NCBI GenBank assembly: GCA_963656065.1
Contig: CAVKGV010000012.1
Location: 1-64,000 of the forward strand
Direction of reading: 5' to 3'
Length of the DNA stretch: 64,000 bases
Source of the DNA: Hallerella sp963656065
Lineage (GTDB): Bacteria > Fibrobacterota > Fibrobacteria > Fibrobacterales > Fibrobacteraceae
The position numbers were made by a program, and so were the translations under genes. The notes under the pieces were generated by a model. The model was not told the DNA's origin. It was given only the letters and a program-made list of their open reading frames with translations, and did no database searches. This document shows positions 43,521-50,170 of this stretch, one piece after another (within the stretch, counting starts at the first letter, position 1; each line of letters starts with the position of its first letter).

Positions 43521-43646
43521 GTTGTAAACGCTGATTCTAATCTAGAAAATCTGAAAGCAATTCACAACNNNNNNNNNNNNNNNNNNNNNNNNNNNNNAGT
43601 TGTAAACGCTGATTCTAATCTAGAAAATCTGAAAGCAATTCACAAC
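43521..43646 (-). CRISPR. Type II-C CRISPR array remnant: two 48-bp repeats around an N gap
   Basis: Repeats at 43521-43568 and 43599-43646 are identical. Read on the minus strand each starts GTTGTGAATTGCTTTCAG and ends GCGTTTACAAC. The 5' part of this orientation pairs with the tracrRNA, so the array is transcribed leftward and its leader side is at 43646. Between the repeats lie 29 N (43569-43597) plus one A, that is 30 bases, the normal II-C spacer length. The array has evidently been collapsed or gapped in assembly, so the true spacer number is unknown. On the leader side the sequence changes at once to GC-rich phage DNA. Confidence 0.93.
43569..43597. other. Assembly gap (29 N)
   Basis: Twenty-nine undetermined bases inside the CRISPR array. 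The repeat-phage junction at 43646/43647 is not across this gap and lies in continuous sequence. Confidence 0.99.
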
Positions 43647-43783
43647 GGACGTTGCGACGGGGTGGTCTTTAAAGTGGGCGTCCGGGCAAAAAAAATCCCG
43701 AGGGAACCACCCCTCGGGCAAAGGAAAAACCGGAGACCGAATCCCCGATTCTTCCCCCAATATATACAATCCGCGGCGGAAGG
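43647..43783. other. Phage-array junction segment (candidate attL region)
   Basis: 137 bases between the last CRISPR repeat and the integrase stop. Composition jumps from AT-rich to GC-rich at 43647. The first 30 bases could equally be a spacer in the array. The segment holds the integrase terminator and no gene. Attachment sites of temperate phages usually lie beside int, so an att core is expected here, but the second copy is outside the window. Confidence 0.5.
43687..43718 (-). terminator. Terminator of the leftward phage integrase operon
   Basis: On the minus strand, CCCGAGGGGTGGTTCCCTCGGG (43718-43697) forms a GC-rich hairpin followed by ATTTTTTTT. It separates int from the CRISPR repeat, 41 bases away. 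Confidence 0.85.
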
Positions 43784-44740
43784 TCAAGCCTTCCCGAACA
43801 TCTTTTCCACTTCGTCGGCGAGGTCCTCGTCGAGCACGTGGGAATAGATGGAGAGCGTGGTCTGTATGTTCGAGTGCCTCATGAGCTTCTGGACGGCCTT
43901 GGCGTTCACGCCCGCGCGGACGAGGTTCGAGGCGAACGAGTGGCGGAAGCGGTGGTTCGTCGCCTTTCCGCGGAAGCCTTCCGGAATCGCCCTTCTCGCC
44001 GCCTCGGCGACCGGGGCGGGGGAGCGTCCCAACCCGGAGAAGTCCCACTTCCCGCCGGCCCGGCGGATTTCCTCGGCCATCCTTGCGCAGACCGGGACCT
44101 TGGCGGGCTTCGCCCCCTTTCCCGTGACGTAGAGGTTCCCGTCGCGGATGTCGCCGGGGACGGCCTTGAGCGCCTCGTGGATGCGCAGCCCGCAGAAAGC
44201 CATGAACGCCCACAGCAGCCTGTGCCTCCGGGACGGGGCGCAGTCGAGAATCCTGTCCACCTGTCCCGGCGTCCAGAAGTCGCGTTCCGGCCTCGGGTCC
44301 TTGGTGGGCGGTATGGCGTCCGCCGGGTTCCTGATGTCGAGCCCCAGCGTGTCTATCGCCCGCGCCAGAGCCGTGCGGATGTTCCGCCGCATCGTGTTGC
44401 GCGTCCCGGGCTTCTTCCCCTGCACTGCTTCGGAAAAGGCGTCGGCGAGTTTCCGCCGGTCGATGCCTTCGAGCCGTTCCGTCCGCAAGCCTTTTACCGT
44501 CCTGAATGCGGCGAGCGCGGTCGTCACGGAGCTGCGGGAACAGCCGCTGCGCTCCAGGTAGAGTATGTACGCGTCGAACGCGTCGCCGAGCGTGGCGTCG
44601 GACTTTCCCTTTTTCCGGAAAGAGCCGTCTGCCACCCTGGCCTGCAGTTCGCCCTGCGCCTCCGCCTTGCGGGTCGTGCCGAGGCTCTCGTAGCGGATTT
44701 CCTTCGTTTCCGTGTCGAATATCCGGGCGTACCAGGTCAT
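43784..44740 (-). CDS. int: Phage tyrosine-recombinase integrase
   Basis: A site-specific recombinase of 318 residues for phage integration and excision. It has an N-terminal arm-binding/SAM-like core-binding region, then the catalytic domain with CGLRIHEAL (Arg186), HRFRHSF (His263, Arg266), MRHSNIQTTLSIYSH (His289, nucleophile Tyr299), all present. ATG 44740 is favoured by GAGGG six bases upstream; GTG 44785 is an alternative adding 15 residues. It is the last gene of the leftward operon, as in many lambdoid phages. Its end lies 137 bases from the host CRISPR repeat. Confidence 0.93.
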   Translation of the reverse strand: MTWYARIFDTETKEIRYESLGTTRKAEAQGELQARVADGSFRKKGKSDATLGDAFDAYILYLERSGCSRSSVTTALAAFRTVKGLRTERLEGIDRRKLADAFSEAVQGKKPGTRNTMRRNIRTALARAIDTLGLDIRNPADAIPPTKDPRPERDFWTPGQVDRILDCAPSRRHRLLWAFMAFCGLRIHEALKAVPGDIRDGNLYVTGKGAKPAKVPVCARMAEEIRRAGGKWDFSGLGRSPAPVAEAARRAIPEGFRGKATNHRFRHSFASNLVRAGVNAKAVQKLMRHSNIQTTLSIYSHVLDEDLADEVEKMFGKA

Positions 44741-44788
44741 GATGTCCCTCGACCTGTTCCTCTGGCATAGCGATACCCTGAGCACGGG

Positions 44789-45031
44789 CTACCCCCTTTC
44801 CGGCCTTTTCCGCGGCGCGGTCGTTCGGCGGTCCACCCACTCGTCGGCCCATTCGGGGAGGATGAAGATGCCCCTCGCGTGGCGGAGATGGCGGATATTC
44901 TTCCGGTAGATCTCCCTGCGGAGCGTGTGGTCGCTCATGCCGAGCGCCTTCGCGCATTCCCGGACGCTGTAGTAGTCCCTGTTGTTTATGCGCATGGAGG
45001 GGCGCACCTGGTCGTTAGGCTGCATCGCCAT
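44789..45031 (-). CDS. Excisionase-like small helix-turn-helix protein
   Basis: 80 residues with a MerR/excisionase-type winged helix: YYSVRECAKALGMSDHTLRREIYRKNIRHLRHARGIFILPEWADEWVDRR. Such proteins bind att-site arms and steer the integrase to excision. AGGAGGG lies six bases before the ATG. It directly precedes int, the normal xis-int order, and overlaps the upstream membrane-protein gene by 17 bases. Confidence 0.78.
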   Translation of the reverse strand: MAMQPNDQVRPSMRINNRDYYSVRECAKALGMSDHTLRREIYRKNIRHLRHARGIFILPEWADEWVDRRTTAPRKRPERG

Positions 45032-45455
45032 TTCCGCCCTCCTTTCCGCTTTCCCTTTCCGCCGCTTCCGCCGTCTTTTCGGGTACCGCCTTGGGCTTCC
45101 TCTTCCGGGGTCTGCCTCTCCTCTTGGCCCTTTCCGGAAGGATTCTCCCCCAGGAGTCCGTCCGCAGGGGCTTTCCCCAGACAGCCTCCACGGCGTCGTC
45201 GTCGATCATGTGCGTCTTTTTGAGGATGAGCCATGCGACAACCAGCCCGGCCAGGCTTATCGGAATGCACCAGGGCGAGGCCTCCCCGAGAAAGACGAGA
45301 ATGCACAGGAGCGGGATCCAGAGGGGACACCCCAAGACAAAAAAGTAGAGGGGCAAGAATATGACTATCAACGGGATGGTCAGCAGATAGTACGCGATGG
45401 CCGTGAAGACGGTTAGCACGGCTTCCCACAGCCCCTTGAGAATTTTATTTACCAT
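45015..45455 (-). CDS. Phage-encoded membrane protein, unknown function
   Basis: 146 residues. The N-terminal 85 are hydrophobic, with two to three predicted membrane helices (LLTIPLIVIFLPLYFFVLGCPLWIPLLCILVFL; IPISLAGLVVAWLIL). The C-terminal 60 are highly charged and cytosolic (RAKRRGRPRKRKP…AEAAERESGKEGG). No family recognised. Membrane proteins of lysogeny operons often act in superinfection exclusion, but nothing here proves that. Confidence 0.7.
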   Translation of the reverse strand: MVNKILKGLWEAVLTVFTAIAYYLLTIPLIVIFLPLYFFVLGCPLWIPLLCILVFLGEASPWCIPISLAGLVVAWLILKKTHMIDDDAVEAVWGKPLRTDSWGRILPERAKRRGRPRKRKPKAVPEKTAEAAERESGKEGGNGDAA

Positions 45456-45516
45456 TTCCGGTTTCTCCCTTGGAAAGGCCTCCGGGTCGTCCGGGGGCCG
45501 TCTCCTTTAATCTATG

Positions 45517-45755
45517 TTAATTTTCGGGTTTCGTTCCTTTTTCTAAGTTTTCCGGGCGGCTCCGGGCGATCCGCTCGCGTGTTGCGTACGCGTGCGTCTC
45601 GACGTGCCGGAGCGCCTGGAAGAACTCGTTCCGTTCCGCGTTGCACCGTCCTAGGGCCTCGCCGAGCGAGACGACTTTCTTGCACAACGCTTGCAGCAGG
45701 GGGGGGTATCGCTTGCGTTCAGCATACGCTTACAGTCCTTGACCGTGACGATCAT
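45517..45755 (-). pseudogene. Small phage gene interrupted by two frameshifts
   Basis: Translation from ATG 45755 (MIVTVKDCKRMLNASDTPP) stops after 34 codons. Coding-quality sequence continues in a second frame after a run of eight C (45699-45706, minus strand): LLQALCKKVVSLGEALGRCNAER. It then continues in a third frame after a GAACGAAC tandem: NEFFQALRHVETHAYATRERIARS…, ending at TAA 45517. All three pieces have the phage's codon style. Two one-base losses restore one protein of about 80 residues. This is a pseudogene, sequencing errors in low-complexity spots, or recoding. Its start overlaps the upstream stop (ATGA). Confidence 0.5.
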
Positions 45756-46237
45756 GCCGCCTCCTTGTTGCGCGCTTCCGGGGCGGCGGATTTTTCCGCC
45801 GCTCTTTTCCTTTTGCGGTACTCGGCGCGGACGCCGACGAAGATCTCGCGGAACGTGAGCGGGACGGGGATTTCCGGGAACGGCTCGAGGTAGGCCATGG
45901 AATACATGGCTCTCTGCCGCGTCCTCCGGTCCATGCAGCCTTCGACGTTGCGGAAGGCTTCCAGGGCGAAGAGGGGCGCGCCTTGCGCGAAGAGCGTCTC
46001 CGGGTCCTTGTAGAATTTCCGCACGAACGCCTCGGCGAGGGACGCCGCCTTGCGCATGGTCCGTTTCGAGCCTAGGGCCTTGCGGATGTTGGCGTGCCAC
46101 TCCATGTCGGTGGTGGGGTTCTCGACGGCGAGTTCGTCCGCCACTCGGTCGCGGATCTGGTCCAGGACGCATTCCGCGAAGATTTTCCTGCGTGTCGCGG
46201 CCGGCAGGGTCTCGGCCTTTGTGGTTTTCCTTGTCAT
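45752..46237 (-). CDS. Hypothetical phage protein
   Basis: 161 residues, charged and helical, beginning MTRKTTKAETLPAATRRKIFAECVLDQIRDRVADELAVENP and ending with a Lys/Arg/Ala-rich tail. No domain is recognised. It belongs to the leftward early operon and is translationally coupled (ATGA) to the broken gene downstream. Early-operon genes of this size are candidates for host-takeover or anti-defence roles, without direct evidence. Confidence 0.65.
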   Translation of the reverse strand: MTRKTTKAETLPAATRRKIFAECVLDQIRDRVADELAVENPTTDMEWHANIRKALGSKRTMRKAASLAEAFVRKFYKDPETLFAQGAPLFALEAFRNVEGCMDRRTRQRAMYSMAYLEPFPEIPVPLTFREIFVGVRAEYRKRKRAAEKSAAPEARNKEAA

Positions 46238-46252
46238 GGGGGACTTCCTTTT

Positions 46253-46657
46253 TCAGGTGTTTGGATTTGGGTTGGGGTTTTCCGGGGGATTGGCGGCGTT
46301 TCCGCCTTCCATGGCTTTCCGCTCCGCGGCGTCGGCGGTGCGGATTTCCTCGGCCATGGTGGCGAGGCTGTGCATCGCCAGCGCCGCTATCTGCTCGAAG
46401 GGGATTCCGTCCTTGCGGAGGCGCCGGATCTCGCCTTCGGAGGCGACCAGGCAGGCCACTTCCGGGACGAGGGACGGGTTGAGCTCGCGGAACTTCGAGA
46501 AGTTCGCGAAGAACAGGTCGAGGTAGTTCCGGGCGTTCGCCTCGAGCTCCACGGCGTCTATCTGCATGTCCTCGTTCGCCTTGGCGGCCTGTTCCGGGGG
46601 GACGCGGAAGGGGCTTTCCTGGTAGTCCGGGTTCGGGGTTCCGTCCATGATGCTCAT
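46253..46657 (-). CDS. Hypothetical phage protein
   Basis: 134 residues, acidic. The start is placed at MSIMDGTPNPDYQESPF because AAAGGAG lies eight bases upstream; the longer open frame overlaps the neighbouring gene. The middle is helical (VELEANARNYLDLFFANFSKFRELNPSL; IRRLRKDGIPFEQIAALAMHSLATMAEEIRTADAAERK) and the tail is Asn-Pro repeats (NPPENPNPNPNT). No family recognised. Confidence 0.65.
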   Translation of the reverse strand: MSIMDGTPNPDYQESPFRVPPEQAAKANEDMQIDAVELEANARNYLDLFFANFSKFRELNPSLVPEVACLVASEGEIRRLRKDGIPFEQIAALAMHSLATMAEEIRTADAAERKAMEGGNAANPPENPNPNPNT

Positions 46658-46884
46658 CGGGAGGCTCCTTTGCGGAAGAGGGCGTACCAGGTCCGCACCA
46701 TGGGGTACTTGTCCTTCGGCACGTCGCCGGACGTCGCGAATCCGCAATTGCGGAGCGTCTCGCGGAGCCTGTCGAACGCTTCCGGGCATTCGGCCTTCAT
46801 CGCTCGGAGCTCGGAGGCGAAGCTCGCCTGGCGTTCCTTGCGCTCTTCCGGCGTCTCCGCCGGGGTCTCTTCTTTCCTTGTCAT
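46654..46884 (-). CDS. Small hypothetical phage protein
   Basis: 76 residues (MTRKEETPAETPEERKERQ…RLRETLRNCGFATSGDVPKDKYPMVRTWYALFRKGASR). The start at 46884 overlaps the upstream stop (ATGA), and its own stop overlaps the next start, so it sits in a chain of coupled early genes. No family recognised. Confidence 0.65.
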   Translation of the reverse strand: MTRKEETPAETPEERKERQASFASELRAMKAECPEAFDRLRETLRNCGFATSGDVPKDKYPMVRTWYALFRKGASR

Positions 46885-47387
46885 GTTCCTTCCTCTCGGG
46901 TTGGGGGTTGTTGTCTTTGGTTCTTCCTCGCGGCGTTGCGCTCTCGCTTGCGGCGGTCGAAGCCTCGGAGGGCGACGTTCCAGGGCGCGCGGAGGGTCTT
47001 CCAGAGGTCCTTGCGCGTCATCCACTCGTGGAACTCGCGTCCTGTGTCGGGGTCGATTCCGGCGACGGCGCACACGTCGTACACCTCGTCGAGTCCGGGC
47101 GGCTCCGTTCCGTCTCCGTCCGGCGCCTTGTCCGCGGACGGCTCCGGGGGGCGTCGCGAGTTCCAGTAGCCGGAAATCCGGTTCCGCTGCCGGGCGCAGT
47201 ACGCCTCCGCCTCCTCGATCATCCGCGCCTCCTCCGTGCCGGCGGGGGCTTTGCCGTCGATGAGGCGGGATAGCATGAGTTTAAAGCGGGCGCCGGCTTT
47301 GAAATTGGTTCGGGTTGTTTCCGAAATCCAATTCTTTGGGTAGAACTTGAACCAGCGGGGCGTCCTATCCTTGGGGTCTCTCGGCAT
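46881..47387 (-). CDS. Putative replisome-organizer-like phage protein
   Basis: 168 residues. The opening RTPRWFKFYPKNWISETTRTNFKAGARFKLMLSRLIDG recalls the DUF1376/replication-initiator N-terminus. The later DEVYDVCAVAGIDPDTGREFHEWMTRKDLWKTLRAPWNVALRGFDRRKRERNA recalls the DnaT-like/primosomal C-terminal segment (helix, FxxxY/W, W-x-x-AL-x-x-W/F). It would load the host helicase at the phage origin. This is the only replication-type gene seen, so the phage probably relies on the host replisome. Assignment is by pattern only. Confidence 0.5.
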   Translation of the reverse strand: MPRDPKDRTPRWFKFYPKNWISETTRTNFKAGARFKLMLSRLIDGKAPAGTEEARMIEEAEAYCARQRNRISGYWNSRRPPEPSADKAPDGDGTEPPGLDEVYDVCAVAGIDPDTGREFHEWMTRKDLWKTLRAPWNVALRGFDRRKRERNAARKNQRQQPPTREEGT

Positions 47388-47553
47388 CGGTCCTCCGGGT
47401 CTCGGCGTCCACGAGGGCGTCCACCAGCGCGCCTAGCGTGCGGATGCCGCGGGAGTAGTAGGTCTTTCCGATGAGGGCGGCCATCCTCTCGCGCGTATCC
47501 TTGCTCACGCGGATGAGGGTGAACCGGCCTTGCGGCGGGACTGCGAGTTTCAT
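47365..47553 (-). CDS. Small ribbon-helix-helix-like protein
   Basis: 62 residues: MKLAVPPQGRFTLIRVSKDTRERMAALIG…SRGIRTLGALVDALVDAE resembles an RHH fold (a strand FTLIRVS then two helices). It is probably a small DNA-binding regulator. Its end overlaps the start of the replisome-organizer-like gene by 23 bases. Confidence 0.55.
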   Translation of the reverse strand: MKLAVPPQGRFTLIRVSKDTRERMAALIGKTYYSRGIRTLGALVDALVDAETRRTDAERPQG

Positions 47554-48071
47554 TCGTTTCCTCCTTGTTCTGGGGTTGTTTCCGTTTCCTTGTCTCCGTC
47601 GGGCGCGTCGGCGAGCACCGTGGTCTCCTTCCAGCTGAGCGGGGCCTTGCGGCACTCCGGGCGCGCCTGGAAGATATCCGTGAACTGGTCGAGCGTGAGC
47701 GGGACCGTGTGGCGGGGGTTCAGCACCGGGACTATCGTCACGGCGGGTTCGTCCGGCGACATCTCGAGCAGCTCCTCGAACTCCGCCTGGGGCATTCCGG
47801 AAAGCTCGCAGGCGTCGAGCACGCGCTCGCGCTGGGCGGCGGACCGCATCAGGTCCGGGTGCATCCGGGCGCAGCTCCGCGTCTCGAAAAGGCCGACGAC
47901 CTTGTGCCGGGACTTCGGGCCGCACTCGTACACGAACACCTTGCCTTCGAAGCTCTGGGGGAACGACTTCCGGTATTCCGCCTTCTTCGTTCCGCCGAGG
48001 AGCGCGGGGACGTGCTCGGCTCGGAGGCTGAGCAGGACCGCCTTCTCGAATCTCTTCGGGTTCTCTGTCAT
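47550..48071 (-). CDS. ASCH/PUA-like domain protein
   Basis: 173 residues. The N-terminal 75 (KAVLLSLRAEHVPALLGGTKKAEYRKSFPQSFEGKVFVYECGPKSRHKVVGLFE) look like an ASCH domain, a PUA-like fold that binds RNA or modified nucleotides. The C-terminal part is specific to this protein. Phage ASCH proteins are common and mostly uncharacterised. ATG 48071 overlaps the upstream stop (ATGA), and its stop overlaps the next start. Confidence 0.72.
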   Translation of the reverse strand: MTENPKRFEKAVLLSLRAEHVPALLGGTKKAEYRKSFPQSFEGKVFVYECGPKSRHKVVGLFETRSCARMHPDLMRSAAQRERVLDACELSGMPQAEFEELLEMSPDEPAVTIVPVLNPRHTVPLTLDQFTDIFQARPECRKAPLSWKETTVLADAPDGDKETETTPEQGGNE

Positions 48072-48376
48072 GCGGGCCTCGCCTTCGCGCCGGCGCGCGT
48101 CGTGAGGGTGGCCGCCTTGTTTCCTCTGCGGGCCTCGGCGAGGCTCGGCGGGAACGTGGCGCATTTGGCGATGATTCCGACGAGGACCGCCGCGGCGGCC
48201 TTGCGGCGTCCGCGGTCGGGGTCGCTCGTCGCCGTGTCCGCGAGCGAGACGCACGCCTTGAGGGGCGTCGGCTCCTTCGAGAACGCCTCTTCCATCAGGG
48301 AGCGGGCGAGCTCGAACTCGCGCATCGCCGCTTCCGCCTCGGCCTTGGGGGCCGTGTTTCCGTTTCTTGTTTCCAT
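48068..48376 (-). CDS. Hypothetical phage protein
   Basis: 102 residues with helical character (METRNGNTAPKAEAEAAMREFELARSLMEEAFSK…, then DPDRGRRKAAAAVLVGIIAKCATFPPSLAEARRG). The mildly hydrophobic stretch at about 61-75 is too short for a clear membrane helix. No family recognised. It is coupled to the ASCH gene. Confidence 0.6.
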   Translation of the reverse strand: METRNGNTAPKAEAEAAMREFELARSLMEEAFSKEPTPLKACVSLADTATSDPDRGRRKAAAAVLVGIIAKCATFPPSLAEARRGNKAATLTTRAGAKARPA

Positions 48377-48434
48377 GTGTGGGTGGCGATCTGTCCGGTA
48401 TCGCGAGACGGGTTGCTGGGTGAAACTTTTTCCG

Positions 48435-48635
48435 CTATCCGGGGATTGAGGCGAGGATGTCCAGGATTTCCGGGAGGTTCTTGAAGGCGACGTAGAAGGC
48501 GGCGCAGAGGGCGATGACCGTGAGGTCCTTGGCGCAGTCCTTCGCTCCGTACTTCCTTCTTTCCGGGCGCTTCCATTCTCGGATCGGCTCGGCCTTGGAG
48601 CAGTCGAACAGGGGGAGTCCGCCTTCGTGCCTCAT
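48435..48635 (-). CDS. Small phage protein with a hydrophobic C-terminal segment
   Basis: 66 residues, MRHEGGLPLFDCSKAEPIREWKRPERRKYG then KDLTVIALCAAFYVAFKNLPEILDILASIPG, which is likely a single membrane-associated helix. ATG 48635 overlaps the stop of the preceding gene. Longer open frames through this segment are on other frames. Function unknown. Confidence 0.55.
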   Translation of the reverse strand: MRHEGGLPLFDCSKAEPIREWKRPERRKYGAKDCAKDLTVIALCAAFYVAFKNLPEILDILASIPG

Positions 48636-48961
48636 GCGTCCTCCTTGTCCTGGGCCGCGAGCACGGCGTCGATGGAGCGGAGGGTGGGGCGGAACGCGGC
48701 GAGCATCTCCTTGAGGGAGCGGAACGAGGCTCCGGCCTCGATTTCCTTGCTGTTTCCGTCGGGGTAGCGTTCCTGGTGGCTCACGTCGCACCAGGCGTCC
48801 GGGCAGAGCCTTTCCATCGCCTCGGCGGCGGCCACGATTCCGGCGAGCGTCGGGCGCTTGAAGTAGTGGGATTCGTACCATTCGTACGGGAACGCCTTGG
48901 GCGTCTTCGGATAGACGATCAGCGTGAAGTATTCGGTCGTGTCTTGCGCGGGGTTTCTCAT
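48632..48961 (-). CDS. Hypothetical phage protein
   Basis: 109 residues: MRNPAQDTTEYFTLIVYPKTPKAFPYEWYESHYFKRPTLAGIVAAAEAMERLCPDAWCDVSHQERYPDG… The N-terminal part is an alpha/beta fold that I cannot name. AAGGAAG precedes the ATG. It is the second gene of the leftward operon. Confidence 0.65.
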   Translation of the reverse strand: MRNPAQDTTEYFTLIVYPKTPKAFPYEWYESHYFKRPTLAGIVAAAEAMERLCPDAWCDVSHQERYPDGNSKEIEAGASFRSLKEMLAAFRPTLRSIDAVLAAQDKEDA

Positions 48962-48987
48962 GGGTGTCTTCCTTTTTTGTGTGGGGG

Positions 48988-49494
48988 TTATGCGATTTCC
49001 TTGCGGGCGTGTCCGAACCTCGCGGAGCCGTGCATGGCGCGGACCTCGTCGAGGGTGAAATGCTTCCGGGAGTGTTTCCGGTAGGGTTCGGCGTGGAAGT
49101 ACCAGGCGGCCTTTTTCGGCGACCAGCGGAATCCGCTCTCCTTGAGGGCGTCCTTGTTCGCTCGCGTGTCTCCGGTGATCCAGAGCCACGTTCCGATGAT
49201 CTCGAGTTCCAGTCCGGGGGTTCCGGCGAAGCGGTACGCCTTCTCTCTGGTCTCTTCCGGGAGCGTGTCGGCGTCGAAGCCGTCGGTCTCGTTTTCGGGG
49301 GATTCCTGGGCTTCCGCCTGGAAGCGGGACGGGTCGTTCGCGAGCCTCTCGTAGAGGGAGTTGGCGAGCTGGCAGAGTTCCGCGCTTCCGCCTTTGTCGG
49401 GGTGGCACTCGCGCACGATGGCGAGCCAGGCTCTTTTCAGTTCTTCCGGGGTCCTTGCGCCGCAAAGCGCGGTCTTGATTTCGTTCTCGGTCAT
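48988..49494 (-). CDS. J-domain (DnaJ-like) phage protein
   Basis: 168 residues. An N-terminal J-domain has the diagnostic HPD at residues 31-33 within AWLAIVRECHPDKGGSAELCQLANSLYERL. A C-terminal domain follows (ELEIIGTWLWITGDTRANKDALKESGFRWSPKKAAWYFHAEPYRKHSRK), often seen in phage and plasmid proteins. J-proteins recruit and stimulate Hsp70 (DnaK). As first gene after the leftward promoter it could redirect host DnaK at the onset of replication. AAAGGA precedes the ATG. Confidence 0.85.
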   Translation of the reverse strand: MTENEIKTALCGARTPEELKRAWLAIVRECHPDKGGSAELCQLANSLYERLANDPSRFQAEAQESPENETDGFDADTLPEETREKAYRFAGTPGLELEIIGTWLWITGDTRANKDALKESGFRWSPKKAAWYFHAEPYRKHSRKHFTLDEVRAMHGSARFGHARKEIA

Positions 49495-49511
49495 GGTGTT
49501 TTCCTTTTGTA

Positions 49512-49548
49512 GTTAATGCATTAACAAATATACATTAACAAATTAACA
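49512..49548. promoter_or_regulatory. Operator cluster (TTAAC repeats), left side
   Basis: GTTAATGCATTAAC (49512-49525) is a perfect 14-base palindrome. Further ATTAACA half-sites lie at 49534-49540 and 49542-49548. They overlap the start point and -10 region of the leftward promoter, so a bound repressor would block it. Confidence 0.7.
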
Positions 49549-49555
49549 TTTTCAA
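49527..49555 (-). promoter_or_regulatory. Leftward early promoter of the phage
   Basis: Minus strand: -35 TTGAAA (49555-49550), 17-bp spacer, -10 TATATT (49532-49527). Predicted start near 49520, in the palindromic operator, 25 bases before the J-domain gene. Confidence 0.75.
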
Positions 49556-49593
49556 TGAAAAAATTAAAGAATTAACAAAAAGTCGTGGATTAT

Positions 49594-49622
49594 TTGTTAA
49601 TAGATTAACAATGATGTATATT
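49594..49622 (+). promoter_or_regulatory. Repressor promoter with overlapping operator
   Basis: -35 TTGTTA (49594-49599), 17-bp spacer, -10 TATATT (49617-49622). The palindrome TGTTAAT-AG-ATTAACA (49595-49610) covers the -35 box and part of the spacer, suggesting autoregulation. Confidence 0.75.
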
Positions 49623-49643
49623 ATTGAAAAAGGGAGGTCTCGT

Positions 49644-50015
49644 ATGGATAAGGAAGAAATCAAAAACAAATTTGCCCGTGGTCTGTGCGAGTTTACAAGC
49701 CGTACGGGCTATACCCATGAAGAACTTTCCAAAATTATTGGGTGTTCTCAAGCCAATATATCCCATCTAAAAAGTGGGAAAACAGTCCCGCATTTGAACA
49801 TCATTTATAATCTTCTTGAGCATGGGATGACCCTAGAAGAAGCTTTCGGTCCAGAATTAGCAAAGAAGCTCGTTTCCCAGTCGCAGCCGTCAAAGCCCCC
49901 CGTCCCGGAGTCGCCACTGGAAAAGGCGAGGTTCGTGAGGGCGGGACTGAAGGAGCTTCTCGCGCAGCTGACGGAACTCGACGCCCGGCTTCCCGACGTT
50001 CCCGAAGACAGATAA
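49644..50015 (+). CDS. CI-like phage repressor with Xre-type helix-turn-helix
   Basis: 123 residues. The HTH is EELSKIIGCSQANISHLKSGKTVPHLNIIYNLLEHGMTLEEAFG, an Xre-type domain at about 25-70. The C-terminus is helical (LEKARFVRAGLKELLAQLTELDARLPDVP) and probably oligomerises; no peptidase-type cleavage domain is present. ATG 49644 follows AGGGAGG by six bases; an in-frame ATG at 49611 would lie between the -35 and -10. It faces the leftward operon across the TTAAC operators and is the obvious lysogeny repressor. Its 5' half uses AT-rich codons, unlike other phage genes. Confidence 0.85.
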   Translation: MDKEEIKNKFARGLCEFTSRTGYTHEELSKIIGCSQANISHLKSGKTVPHLNIIYNLLEHGMTLEEAFGPELAKKLVSQSQPSKPPVPESPLEKARFVRAGLKELLAQLTELDARLPDVPEDR

Positions 50016-50170
50016 CCGTACCTTACGGAACTATGCCCTATTAAAGAGTGTTTTGCTTACATTTAATTCCGCGGAATTTTCAAGCCTCGTCCGATTTCCG
50101 CACACGTTCCCGACCGCCCCGAACGGCGCAATCCCTTTAACCTCTAGGGGAGTTTCGGGTCTTGGGGCTA

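Noticed and set aside
43620..44957. 445-codon minus frame through the integrase
   Set aside because: Runs across the array junction in another frame and is Arg/Gly-rich; the integrase frame holds all catalytic residues.
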